64,000 nt of DNA from Apis mellifera (taxonomy: Eukaryota > Arthropoda > Insecta > Hymenoptera > Apidae): assembly GCF_003254395.2 (NCBI RefSeq), contig NC_037649.1:4745032-4809031 (forward strand), read 5' to 3'. Shown piece after piece: positions 13,101 through 26,250 of this stretch. The notes below the pieces were generated by a model. That model saw only the letters and a program-made list of their open reading frames with translations. It did no database searches and was not told the origin of the DNA. The position numbers were made by a program, and so were the translations under genes. Numbering within the stretch: the stretch's first letter is position 1; each line of letters opens with the position of its first letter.

Positions 13101-14280
13101 AAGGCACCACTTTCGAACGATCGGAAAAAGAAAAAAGAAAAAAAGAAAAAATGGTGGAAAAGAACGAATCGATTAAAATCTATAATCAGGAGTATGTTGT
13201 AATCGCATGTTACACTCGATGATCTAATGTAAATAAATCGTGAGATTATCAAGCAAGCAAATTGTGCAATTTCTTCAAGCAAAAGTGTCCAGTTTGATTT
13301 ATATCATCGATTTCTTGTCGAGAGTTATTTCCTCTAACGAATTTAACTGGATACGATCGTAATAATCATCGAACTATTAATTTCTATCATTTTTTAGTTT
13401 TACGTTTTTCCTTTTTTTGGTTATTTGCAATTGCTTAATATCGTTAAATTGAAATGAAAACGTAAACTGTTTGGAATATTTTAAATTTCTTTACACCGAC
13501 ATAAAATCCACAATAAGATTTATTATGAAATTCAATAAATTGAAATACTTCAAACGGTTTGCGTTTTATTTACAATTTAAAGGTATGACGTTCGTCTTGA
13601 ACGATCTTATGTAACTCGATATTTCATTCCATAACATCTTTTCTTATTTCCACAAAGAATATATTTGCCAAATTATCTTTCAAAATATCCAAACATAATA
13701 GATCAATCGTGTATAAATAATTTCTCGAAAATATCCAATCTTTGTCTTATCTTTGACCTTAGATATTTGCGATTAAAATATGCTTTAACAAATCACTCTT
13801 AACTTAATCGATTTTGATTTTATGCTTTCCCAATTTTGCATCGGGAAATTTTTCACTGAAAAAAAAATATTAAAAATCATCTCGAAACAAAATAATCGTT
13901 GTGCAGAGTCGTAAGGGCTCTGTTTGCTCTTCTTAACAAAATACAATATATAATTTCATTATACGATATATTTTTGGAGACGGCGGCATCGTTCCAAAGA
14001 AACGGCAAGGTGGCGCGACGGTACACCTGTGACTCTTTCGTTGAAATTGAATTTTAAGCGCATCCACATTTAGATTTATAAATATTGGATTGGCCGGTGG
14101 CCAATCAACGGCTAGAATTATCAACAGGGCGTCGTCAATTACAGGACACCTTCGCCGACGTTGACATGATGTAATCTTCTTGATCGAAACAGAGAAGCCC
14201 ATTAAAATGGTCACCATGTGTTGTAAAATAACCCGGCCACGTGAAGAATCGAAACGGAAAAAGTCGAGTACAATGGAGGG
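10171..14280. other. Noncoding stretch with several GC-richer islets
   Basis: AT-rich background interrupted by islets at about 10960-11530, 12020-12340 and 13960-14250. The last ends in a second copy of CGGCCACGTGAAG (14234-14246). No supported exon, RNA gene or transposon. Confidence 0.55.
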
Positions 14281-14284
14281 GTAA

Positions 14285-14344
14285 TTTTTTTTTTTCGACC
14301 ACTTTTTTTTTCTTTTTTTTTTTTTTTTTTTACTTTTTTTTTTT
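14285..14344. repeat. Poly-T tract, interrupted
   Basis: About 60 bases almost entirely T, broken by CGACCAC and single C or A residues. It could be a nucleosome-excluding tract or the antisense of an old poly-A tail. No associated element is visible. Confidence 0.85.
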
Positions 14345-16471
14345 GCGTGATTCGATTGTTTTCCAGTGATTTGATTTCGACTTCGTGGACCGAGTGAATT
14401 GCTCGAAATAATTAGATTTTGGTCCTTTGTAAAGGGAGCCTGAATACTGGTCCACGTTACACGAGGCAGTTATTGCGAAATTTTTCAAAGCTTGAGGGCG
14501 GAAAAAAATATTTTCGTCGGAAAACATTTCAACATCCGCAGTAGATAGATACAAATATTGTTGTACTCACTTATACTCCTCCTCTTTCGCGTCTCTTAAA
14601 AAAACCTTTCAAATTTATACGTGATTAGAGGGAGGGAAACTTTGATCGATCCAAATATTATTAAATTTTAATTCATTAAATCATTACGACTGATAAAATG
14701 CAAGAAAAAGAAAAATTAATTCATTTGTATCGTTGCAATATTCTTATCTGCTTAAAATAAATAAATGGATCGAGCTTAATATTGTTTTAGTAATAATACC
14801 AAGTCCACATCGCATGATATGATAAACTTGTAATAATAAAATTTTCTTTTTCAATATAACAATTATACGCAACGATCAATATCAATTATTGAGATGATTA
14901 TAAAACTTCTTACTCTTTAGAAATTATAAATACAAATATTAATGAAAGTTTACTGTTACATGCATCGAAGTGACGATGAAATGTTATACTAAAATTTTCT
15001 TACACATCCAAGATGACCTCCATAAAATAATTCTAATAATCTCGTACAGTTTTCAATCATTTCTCATCAACGTTCGATTCAAAAAAAAAGTCATTTCATG
15101 ACAATTTTATCGAGACGTTAACGCGAATTTCAATCGTGGATCAGAGAGTTACGCGGTCCCATTGAACCTGTTGCGGTCACCGGCGGATTTCGTACGCTGT
15201 TGGAATAGCTTTATCGTGTCTCCGGTCCGTGCAGTTTCCACCGAGATAACACACTGTATCCGACGACTCCGTAAGATAATCTTATTGTTGCCGTGTATCC
15301 AACTATTGTTGTACAGAGATGGAGTGGTTTATTCGAATCTTTGATACACGCCATTTTCGCGGGGGTGAAACATTGGCGCTTCGATCTAACGCGATCCCGC
15401 GTTAATTGGTTCGTTTAAGGCCATTAATTGCGTTTCCTTCCCTCCGCCCGATTCTCTCGAATGAATCTTCGTTCAAGTTTCGATTTGCAATCGAGGGAAA
15501 TTTTAATCCGACCCGATGCTTAGGACAACGTCGTTTAATGGAGATTTGGTCCAAATTTAAATTTTACTCTATTTGGATTTAAGAGAAAATCGGTAAAAAA
15601 GATGTTCTTCCAATGAGAAATTTATCCATCAGAATATTTAATTCTTAATTTTATTAGAATATTGTACATTTAAATTTTGAATAAGTTAGCTTTCTCAAGC
15701 CACATATCCATTTATAATAAACCAAATAATTTTCCTTATGAAAAAAAATATATATATTTTTGAAAGGATCTAATCCTTCCATTATCTGGCACGATATATA
15801 ATAACACAATTAACCCTGTCCTCGCATACAAACGTTTAATTGAACGAATAAGATTTAAAAATTGTGAAGAAACAATTAATTCACGAATTAAAAATATCCA
15901 AGCAAAATATTACGCGGATTGAATTAAAAATCATCGATTCAGGAAAAAGAAAAGGAAAAACTCGTCGTAATTTTTCACGATCAAATTGAAAAATTTAAGA
16001 AATATTTGAGTTTTACGAATCTGAAGCCGAAGCTGAAATACGGGGGATATACAGAGCACGGGGGCGAACAACAAACAACGATCCCGAGGCTTTGGCCAAA
16101 ATAAAGTCTGCCGCGCGAATTGGATAGAAATAGAGAGAGGGCGCGTTATAGTTTCGTGCAAACATTCGTTCGCCGCCCCTTCCCTCCCCTATCCTTCCCC
16201 CACCGCCGCCATATACGTAATACGTATCAAATGATATTCGGGACAAATTTCCACCGTCTATTTTCCGGCAGATTAAATTCGGTTTTCGATACGTTTAACG
16301 ACTCCTGGATCGACAAACGGGGGAACGATCTCTCTCGTATGTTCCCTTCCCCTCCCCCTCTCCCCCCTTTATAACAGGCTACGGGAATAACAGCTTTCAT
16401 CGCCGGAACTCGATGAAATTCCGCCCGATTATAAATCGTATTTTTCGAGGATGGAAGGATCTATACTATAC

Positions 16472-16526
<55 letters not shown>

Positions 16527-18650
16527 TGTATGTACAAACAACTGGCTACCGTTACACGAGCGTGCTTCCACACGAAACTTGTTCGATGATGGAGCACGAT
16601 CAGTTAAAAATTGAAAAAAAGATACGTCAGAATGCAGAAGAGAATGGAGTGAGACAGAAGGAAGATTTTTATTAATATTTTAAGATAAATAATATTGCGA
16701 AAATCGATATAAATTCTATCTACTCGAAGAAAGGCGATTATCCTTAATTTCGGATTAAAAATTTGAAATGATAAAACGATAATTTTTTAATTGGATAAAT
16801 ATCTCAATATTCAAAGTGTATAATACTTTCTAAAATAATATTATCGATGATCAAATTTCGTTCGACTCGAGTTGTCGTATGATATCTCGTGAAAGATATC
16901 AAGTTCAAAAATAAAAAGGGAAAAATCGAAAAGTTTATTTGCGTGGTTTAGATTAGAAAAGATTAGAAAAAAGTCGTTGTCGAGGAATAATCATTTCTCC
17001 GCGGATATCGATGGAAAAGAAAAGAGGGAGGGAGAGGAAGAACGGGCGTTAAAGTGTCCCGTGACGAAGTAAATAAGCTTTTGGCGAACGCGTACGTTTT
17101 TATGGAGGAAGCGGGAAGAGGGCGCTGCGCGTGAAATTCCATCTCGTCGGAGGTGTGCTTTTCGTCTAGGATGAATCGTGAAACATTTTTATGAAGCTCG
17201 TAAACGAGGCCCTCCTCGTCGAAGTCCTGGCCCCGTGTCTCCCTGCATCGGGCAAATTTAATTTGGTTAAACGGGGAATGAAATATCCCCGATTGCGTTC
17301 GTAAATATTTACCTGCCTTACGGAAGGAGGCTCGAAGAATCGAGCAGGGAAGCCCCTTACGGAGTGTTTGTTAAAATATATACGTAATTAGCTTTTTCGA
17401 GATTGGACGTGCGGCTACTTAAGAGACCGGTTTCGTAATTTCAACATTTCTTACAGAAAAAGATTTTTCTTGTGTAATATTTACAATTCACGCGGATCAA
17501 ATTTATAATTAATGACCGCCGTGTGTGTGGCCAGATATCGTAAATATATGTAATTTTTTTTATTAACTTGTAAGCGATTTCACACTGTATGCATCAGTCA
17601 CTGTATCCACGATCATAATCGTCGATGGATGTTGCAACAACATTTTATAACGATAGGGTAATTATTGGGTTCGAATTTTTGGAATCGTTTTTGATCACGT
17701 ATCGAAATGAAAAAAAAGATCACTTTAACGATAATTATAATTATATATACATACATTTACATATGTTTTATCGACGAAGAAATATTTTATCTTTTATGAG
17801 GAACAAATTTTCAGTAGAATGAATTTTTGTCCAAGAAATAAAAAAGAGAAAAAAATTCTTTTCGAAGACTTGAAATAGGAATAAGTAGATATTTATTGGC
17901 TATGTAATGCGATATTCAATATCAAATAGGATAATTGGAGAAAATTCCACTTGTTTATTAATTGTCAGAATTATGCTTCATAATTGAACCCCTCAATTCC
18001 GAGTAGCTTTTTCCTAATACCATCATCATTCGCAAATTGCCAACATCAATTTGTACAATCTGTGTACAAGCTAACTCACGAGCATTTTCAGTAAATGTTT
18101 AAGTGCAACGAGATACCGTGTTCTAACAAACTGAACAACCATACACACACATATATATATGGAGAACATGAAATAACGAGGATTTCTTATATCTAAATTC
18201 AACGATCAATCCATCACGACAACAGATCATTTTTCCAATTTATTGGACTCCCAAAAATTTTAAACAAATACTTTCCCGATTCATCTTCATTATCCAACAA
18301 CAGATTTAATTTAATCGAAAGATTTTCTCAATAAAATGATTGAAACGATCGATAAATATAATACTTTCATATCTATTAAAATTCTCAAAGCTTATTCACG
18401 TCGATTATACCTGCTCCATGGGAGGGGAGGCCGTGCAATAAATTATATTACAAATTACCGCAACGAACGCAGAAAGAAATCACTAAAGATTCTTAATAAA
18501 TTTCACTTAACATCGTACGATTCGGTGAAAACTTTCACTGAAAGATAAATTATCATATATATATACCTACTCAAATACGATACGAAAATTTTATTAAAAA
18601 GGAGAAAGATATCAAATACTATCTGAAGAAAGAGAGAAAGGATTCTATTT
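14345..18650. other. Noncoding stretch with GC-richer islets
   Basis: Islets at about 15120-15540, 16010-16440 and 16990-17440, each CpG-rich and unique. AT-rich elsewhere. Open frames here are short and overlap on both strands. Confidence 0.55.
16472..16523. repeat. (TA)n microsatellite
   Basis: Alternating T and A over about 52 bases with a single C interruption near 16490. Likely length-polymorphic. Confidence 0.9.
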
Positions 18651-19034
18651 CTCCCATTCAAATTCGCGCGGCAAAATGGACGATAAAAAGCTCTCTCCTC
18701 CCAGAATTTCCTTCGAAAAAAAAAAAAAAGCTGGCCATTAACTCTCGAGTCGAGAGTTGGCGCGCCATCCGTTTAATTCCTCATCGATACGTGGCACACG
18801 GACAGCCACGCACACGATCACACGTGGGAGAGCCGGACACGCCAGATGCGGCGCGCCCACGCGGTGAAAGTCGCGGTAATTGATTCCGTGCTCTTAAGAC
18901 ATCTCCTGGAGGAGATCCCGCGGCGAGATTAAGCGCGAGAGAGGAATCGGCTGAGAACAACCGCCTCGATAGAAATCTAACGGGGTAAAGGGGAAGGCCG
19001 GCGACCGTTATACCCGCGTGGAAAGAAAAACGCG

Positions 19035-19038
<4 letters not shown>

Positions 19039-19073
<35 letters not shown>
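19039..19073. repeat. (TA)n microsatellite
   Basis: About 35 bases of uninterrupted alternating T and A. Confidence 0.9.
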
Positions 19074-19076
<3 letters not shown>

Positions 19077-19095
19077 AATACCGTTTGCTCGAGTT

Positions 19096-19127
19096 TTCCG
19101 TATGAAGGGTCGACCCTTCACACGGAA
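19096..19127. repeat. 32-bp near-perfect palindrome
   Basis: The half-site TTCCGTATGAAGGGTC meets its reverse complement with no spacer. The only non-pairing position is A19102 against C19121. It could bind a dimeric factor or extrude as a cruciform. Confidence 0.85.
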
Positions 19128-19290
19128 TGTTGGAACAGGCGATTGAAATTCGTGTTGAGACAAGCGAGACATTGATTTAAACGTTGTGCGAGCTAATTGG
19201 GAATCCGATGGAGTTATGGTTTCGAAGTGTTTAGGCGCGGAGGGGTAATTTGGTTTAAGTTGGGGGAGGGATAAATTGGAGGGAATATTA

Positions 19291-22200
19291 AGTTGGCGGA
19301 TTGAATTATTGACGTAGATTTTTTCCTTCTTATTGTAGAGTATATATATATGTTATCAATATTTTAATATTGTAAAAAGTGAATGTGATTGAGATAAAAA
19401 GATTATTTTTCGAGATATTGTAACATATATGTTTTTAATAGTAATGTTATTTAATATTTATTATAACTTCATTTCAGAAAACAATTTAAAAATTTTCTTG
19501 ATCCAAATTATCCCATTTTTAAAGATTAATATTTACTTTTACTGAAACTACTCTTTAGTGAAAATAAAATTGCAAGTGAAAATTTTTTTAAATCCAACTC
19601 GAATTGAAAAAATGAAATTATTTATTAACGCGTTGCATAAATGTAACTTGATTAGATAAATCCACTACTTGCAACGTTCAGAATTGATGTATTAGAAGTT
19701 AAAAAAAAAAAAGAAAAAGAAAATTCAAGCAGGTATTTCAAATGTTACGTAAGTGAGTTCATCTCCTCTCTTCATTCCACATTCTTTTCTAATCCCTCAG
19801 TTTTACGATTTTCTTAATAATCGTTTAATACTCGCACGACCACCATCGAATATAATAAATGTATTGGTATACAAAGTATTTGTAAATATGGAAACGTTCT
19901 CTGAAGCTGAGAGAGGAGAGAAATTGTTTTAAAGAAAAAAAAAAAAAAAAAAAAAAAAAATTGTTCTAGCAAAGCTAATGTAAGATACATGATGTGTTAC
20001 GGCCACATATGTAATAATCCTTAAATATGACTTGGATGTTGTTTATACAATTAAAATTTTGTTTTACGACTTAGGAACGGAATTGATTTGAACTTTAGAT
20101 GGGGTTAATTGGCAATCGACTTGTGGGAAAGTTATTAGGGAATACGTGAGAGATTGGTTGGTTTATTGTTGGAAGAATACAAACGTCGAGCATGGAGAAA
20201 GTGTGGAGAATGTACCGTGGTAATTGATGAGTGTAAATGATGCCGTGGTTGTGTGGTATTTAGAACTTTGCGAGAAACGTTTTGCGATTTAATAAACTTT
20301 AACTCTGCCCATAAATCAACGAGAAAATTTTTATACGCGGGATAACTAAGAAGAAATATTGAGTGAAACGTCAAAATTAACATTTCTGTAAATACAAATT
20401 CTCGGATATGTACAATCAATTACAGAAGTCTTCGTATATTTTCAAAACAAATAACAGTAACAATAATTCCGTTTTATAAACGTCATTGCCGCGTATGGAT
20501 CGCGATAAATTGTAAATATGGAGTAATTTCTTTTTTTTCTTTTTTTTTTTTATGATGGAATATCACTTCGAAAAACTGTTAATATTTATTTTCATTGCAA
20601 TTTTGAATTTTAATCATCCCATTGCGAAACATATTCTCAGGCGAAAAATAATAATCTACACAAATATTCATTAAAATCAAGATTTTTCAAGATTTTCAAG
20701 ATGAATTTCCTTATAACATGTATGGATATTGTAATTGACTGTATATATATATATATATGAATTTTCTAGATTTGATTTCTCGTTTTTCCTTTTTTCTTTT
20801 TTCTTTTTTTTTTTTTCCTCCCCGTTTCTCTCCAACCGCTCACGAAGTCAAGTGGCTGAGTCTCGAGGATCGAGGCTCTCAAGCTCGAAACGCTTTCTTT
20901 ATTTTTTTATAATAACGATGAGTCAACCGTGAATCAAGTGAATGGCTTGCATAAGGACCGAGAATCATCGAAGCAAAATGAATCGACAATGGCGCGACGT
21001 TTTTGGAGGCGAATGAAAAAACACGATGCATTATCGTTGAACGTCTGTGTCTCTTCGTTCGATTTCCATGATATTTGCTCTGGACATGTTATTTTGCGTA
21101 GGTTGCAAGCCAAGCAATGTATTACGAATGATGTAATATTTATTTTAAAAAATAACATTATAATATCATTTTTTTAAAAATCTTCAGAAAGAATCAATCC
21201 ATTTGTTTTCTTTAAGAGAGATATTTATTTGGAAATTTAAAAAAAAAAACAAGAGATTTCTTATACATGTATATATATATATATATATATGTATGATAAA
21301 TTTGACGATAAAAGCATCGAAAGAATCGATCGAACATGGTTTCATATTCTCCCTCTTGTGTACTTGCGCCGAGTATTCCACAATAGACACCAAATGTCCC
21401 GTTCAAAATTGAAAGCTAAAACGCGTTAACAACATTCCGCCTATCTGAATCGATTTCGTAATGGCAACACCGTAACTCGCATTACAAATACTATAAAAGG
21501 ATGTGCATAAATTTTACACGTCGCCAATGAATTTTGATACACTATCGAAATTCGATAAAGCATATTCAAACTCCTCTTGAAACTGAAAATCTAAGATAAG
21601 TTAACATATTTACAGAAATTTTTGCTCAAGAAATATAAATTCTTTTTTACGATTTAAAAAACACGCGTTTGGTTAATCAGAATTTCTAGAATTTTTAGAA
21701 GCGAATTTTAGACACCTTTCGTCTTTCCATAAAATAAAAATTTTTCAAAATTCTACTTTCTTACTTCTAACTATCCAATCATCTTTACATACAATTCCAA
21801 CACAAAAAAAATTTCATCGCTGGAACGAGAGAAATCATTCGTTTCTTCCGTTTAACGCAGAGTAAACTTTCCTCCCCTCCTTTCGTACGCGGCTCGTTAA
21901 CCATTAATAATGATCATTCGATTACTGGCATCGTGCATAATTCAATAACGATCCGCGGTTTAGGCGTAACGTTGGAACGCCATCGTGCAGGCAGGTTCCA
22001 TGACGATGACACTCGTCCCGCGTAATCGGTCATTACGGCCGATGACGTGCGTTTTGCGTGAGACTACGGGCCACCGAGCGTTAACTTTGTTAACGTTCGA
22101 ACGAGATCCACGAGTTGCATTAGAGGACTGATGGACTGCCTCGCCACGGCAACGCGCATTAATCTTGCCCTTTCGTGCACTCTTGCCTCGCCTTCGGATC

Positions 22201-25120
22201 CGAGCCAACGAGGATCTCCTTCGATTCTTTGGGAATGCACTTGACTTTGCTCGGAACGAACCACTTGGAACTAACGTTGGGCGGTCGTGTTCGCTTAAGT
22301 TGAATCGATTCACTCCGACTGTTTCGTGTATTTTTTCTATTTTTTTTCCTCTTCTTCCTTTTCTTTCTTTCTTTCTTTTTTGAAGAGTGAGTTTCAGTTC
22401 GATTGGTTAATGGATGGATTTATGAAATGGAATGATTTGATTTCGTTTTGGAAATATTTGGATATCCATTCGAGATGATTAAATGCTAGGGGTTGAAATA
22501 AAGTTAAGGGAGTTGTACTCGTTTCTTAAAGTTGATGGTATGAAAAATTTTAATAAATATGTTGCATCTCTTTTTTTTTATATAATTTTTATTTATAATA
22601 GTGTATAAATTGTATGCATTATAACAACATGCAGTATAATTAGTTTATAACAAGTATAGATTAGTAATAACTGTAAAATAATTGTAAATTAAAATAACAG
22701 AGAGAAGATTTTCTCTATATTAATTGAATATTTGTTTCAATCGTTTAAAAACTAACAATTTGCTTGATATTATATTGATATTGTTTTTTGTTTAGAACTG
22801 GAAAAAAGAATTAGTTTAGAAAATTGTAATGGAAAATTCGAAGAATTTTATAAATTCAGAAAGAATTTAGAGAAGAAAATTTGAGATGAATAAACGATCT
22901 GTATAATTCAATAGGTTAACATTTCATCTTTATTATTCCCTTAACTACGTTCCACCGGTATATCACGCGGTAATTTGTAATTATCCATGTTCTCTAATTG
23001 TCATAATTTCGGATAATCATATCTTAACGATAATTCCAACTGGACACAGAATTTCCCATATTGCATATTTCTGATAATATTGCAGCGACGTATAATGACT
23101 AAGTACTTGTGTTTGTTAAATATAACCCGGTTATAATCTATGAAACGGCTATTAATCTTCCGAGAACGAAGATAGATGAACTTCAAGAAAGTGACGCATA
23201 AACCAGATATTCCCTCTCCAACCAACCAAGTAGTAGAAAACTGATTCTATTACGCATTTCGGCGTATTTTATTCTTTTTTTTTTTTTTTTATGGCAATTA
23301 TTTATTCATTTACCTTCTCATTTTTATGATCGTTCGTTCGAAATGATCAACGATCCTCGAACCATATAATTATTCCTGCATCGTTAGTAATTGCATCGTT
23401 AATTTATTTTATCTCGTCCGAATAAAAAATCAGTTCTAACGTTAAAATTATTTATTGCTATTATTTTTCATTCAATTGTAAAATAATGATGAACGATTAA
23501 TTATTAAAGGTAGAATAAGTTGTCTTAATGCGATATTAAATAAATTATGATTAAAGAATCTTGATTTTATCTATTGACACAATATATTATCATTCATTTC
23601 AATTTATTTATTTATTTATCACATCTCATTTATTTTAATTGTATACACACGAACGTACGAAGAAATCGCAAATCATCGTGTTTAAAGAGGGAAAAAAAAA
23701 CCAAAAAAAAAAAATGTTTAATTCAATATCCTAAGTTTCTTCCAAGGAATCCTTGAATTAATACAAATATTCACACTTATAATGCATTTTTTTTTAAATA
23801 TGATCGAGCCTCCATAACTCCATCATCATCATAATTATTAATATCTATCTTATGAATATATATATTATTCTTGAAACAATAACAATTTCCAAATATTTTG
23901 ATATATCAAAATATTAATTACAAAATATTCCATTATTAATTGCGATCGTACGAAACGATATTTTTTTTTTATGAACATGAAAATCAGAGACAAATTGTTA
24001 CAGTAATCCTTAAACGTTATAAATAAATAAATAAAATAAATACCTTATATATAAATACTTTTACGGTTCATTAAATTTTTTTTTTTTACATTAAATTCTA
24101 ATGACAATCACGTCATACTTGTCCAAGCTCATTACCACTTTTTTTCCTTCGATAATTTACAGAAGTTTAATCGCCAATTTTCTTACGTATCTTTCTTTCG
24201 ATCGTAAATATCGTCAATTTGCATCGCGTGTTAACATTGCAGCCACAAAATTACGTTATTGGTAACGACATCCAACTGTCGGGGGCTTCCATTCGTCAAC
24301 AGAATACATTCTTATCGGGCTCTCCTCCTTCCTACACACAGCCATATCATCTAAATTATTTACATCCCCCTACGTGACTTATCGATCTGTCGGTTAAACG
24401 TTTCCTGCCGCTCTTTTGAACGAGCTGGCTGGTGGAACGTGGCGTGCTGTTTACAGTTACCTTTCAATTTAACGTCTTTCTCGACGAGTGATGGAAGAAT
24501 GGAGTATTATACCGATGATTAGTCTTAAACTTTTCTATTAGATTGTTTGTATTTCAGACACGTTAGTCATAAATGCACGTGTACGTATAAATGAAACGCT
24601 TTTATAATGCATTATTCAGGCATCGTATGTTGGTCTTCAATGGTGGAATCAGTTGATGCCAATTTTAGAATGATTGAAATTAATCTATCGTAATTTATCT
24701 TTAAGATTATTCTAAATAAAAATTCAAGAATATTATAGATCGTATCTAACTAATTTTTATATATTCACGAGCTTAATCTAATAATCCAATCGATATATTT
24801 CGTTTCTATTCGTAAGAATTCGAAAATAAATAACGCTTTAATGCGTGTAATTGTCACCCCTATCGTTGAAATGACACATCGCGAAACTAATGATTCTCAA
24901 GATGATAAATTCGAAGATAGAACACTGTGTATGCGAATATTTATGAGCTCCATTGTCGAAAAGACATCGACCCAATATCATTAATATGACACGTTCGAGT
25001 AAATAATTTCTCGTCTAAACGATTATCGCGTCAAAGTAAGCGTAGCATAGCCAAGGACATCAAATTTTTATTTACTATCTTAACCTTAAAACTCTTCCTT
25101 TTCTAAACGAATATCACAAT
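19291..25120. other. Mostly AT-rich noncoding stretch
   Basis: Contains a 26-base poly-A run at 19935-19960 and GC-richer islets at about 20820-21080, 21840-22310 and 24200-24470. The 21840-22310 islet is open on both strands but shows no splice sites or recognisable protein. No gene supported. Confidence 0.55.
19935..19960. repeat. Poly-A run of 26 bases
   Basis: Uninterrupted A's with no retroposon body or flanking duplication evident. Confidence 0.9.
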
Positions 25121-26250
25121 CCTGTTTCGAAAGAAAGAAACGCAGCCAGGATCCAGGTAGAAGAACGTCCCGGACGCGGAGCGATACGTCGTTCCCCGTT
25201 GTATATAATACTTCTAACAGGTCCGCGTACAGCGTCGGCAGACTTACGTTCACCTCGGCAACGAAACCGTAAATCGATAACAGCCGTCCTAGGCACCAGT
25301 TACATAATATCGAGCCGAGGCACGGGCACAGTATCCATTAATTAATTGGCATTATGCGCAAGATAGCGTACCGTCTCCCTTCATCTCGCCTGCCTCCTTT
25401 CCACGGCTTTTTCCCTTCCCCTCCGCGGCCATCTCCCCACTCCAGGCGTGCCGACTCCCACGCGACCTCATCCTTTACCCCCACCACGCTCCATTGCCCC
25501 CACCACGGGCCTCTTTCACATTCCCCCACCACAACGTCCCGCAACGTCTGTGCCTCTCCGCTCTCTCGCGCGCCGAACCACTCTCTCTCTTCTCCCTCCC
25601 TGACGTCCATTAGAATATTAATGCGAATTGATGCACACGTGTCATTACCGTAATGAGTTGGTTGGTGCTGTCCATGGGTGTACAAAGTGTCGTCTGAAAA
25701 GCAATCACGAAATTGCGGGTGTCTCTCCGTACCATTCCTCCTCGTCCCTTCCACCCACCCACCCCTTGTCCTCCGCCTCCCCCACCTCTCCTTCTCCACT
25801 ATTCTCTTACTCCGCCACTCCACTTCGCTCCTTCCTTCTCTCTGTCTCTCTCTCGCTCGCTCGCTCGCGTTCGTCGTTTCTCTTTCCTCGCTCGCTCTCT
25901 CGCTCGCTCCTTCGCTCGCTCGCTCGCTTGCTTGCTTGCTTGCTTCCCGGAGAATTTAAGTACCCGTGTCTGACTGAGCTACGTGTTTGCGACACACGGC
26001 GGCCCTGTTCAGATATCGGATGAAGAGAGGATACGTGTGTATGTATTCTGGATACCTGTGGATGGATGGTCCTTTGCATTGAAGAATCGAGGGACTCGCT
26101 CGCGTTTGAATACTTTGCCTCGGTCGAGGGGGGAGGTGGAGACTCTTTGGCGGGGAATTACATCGTATGGAGTTAGGTTATAGCCGGTAGATCGATGGGA
26201 TTGGAAATGGGATGGGTTTTAGGTGGTGTGAACGGGGGATATTGGATTAT
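25121..26250. other. GC/CpG-rich islet, pyrimidine-biased
   Basis: One of the longest GC-rich blocks in the window. The + strand is strongly C/T-biased from about 25370 to 25945. ATTAATTAATTGGC at 25337 is a homeodomain-type cluster. Several overlapping open frames (up to 161 codons, on both strands) translate to Ser/Pro/Arg/Leu-rich low complexity and are not accepted as genes. Promoter or enhancer candidate. Confidence 0.45.
25846..25945 (+). repeat. (CTCG)n microsatellite grading into (CTTG)n
   Basis: CTCG tetramers, interrupted in the middle, change abruptly near 25928 to four or five CTTG tetramers. Confidence 0.85.

Larger units (their letters stand above)
18651..19290. other. GC-rich islet with palindrome and TA repeat
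   Basis: CpG-rich sequence (18740-19020) containing an extended E-box (CACACGTGGG near 18820) is followed by a (TA)n tract at 19039-19073 and then by the 32-bp palindrome at 19096-19127. Candidate regulatory islet. Confidence 0.45.

Noticed and set aside
25338..26023. Overlapping frames up to 161 codons on both strands
   Set aside because: Built on pyrimidine-biased DNA and the CTCG/CTTG microsatellite; repetitive Arg/Ser/Leu translations.
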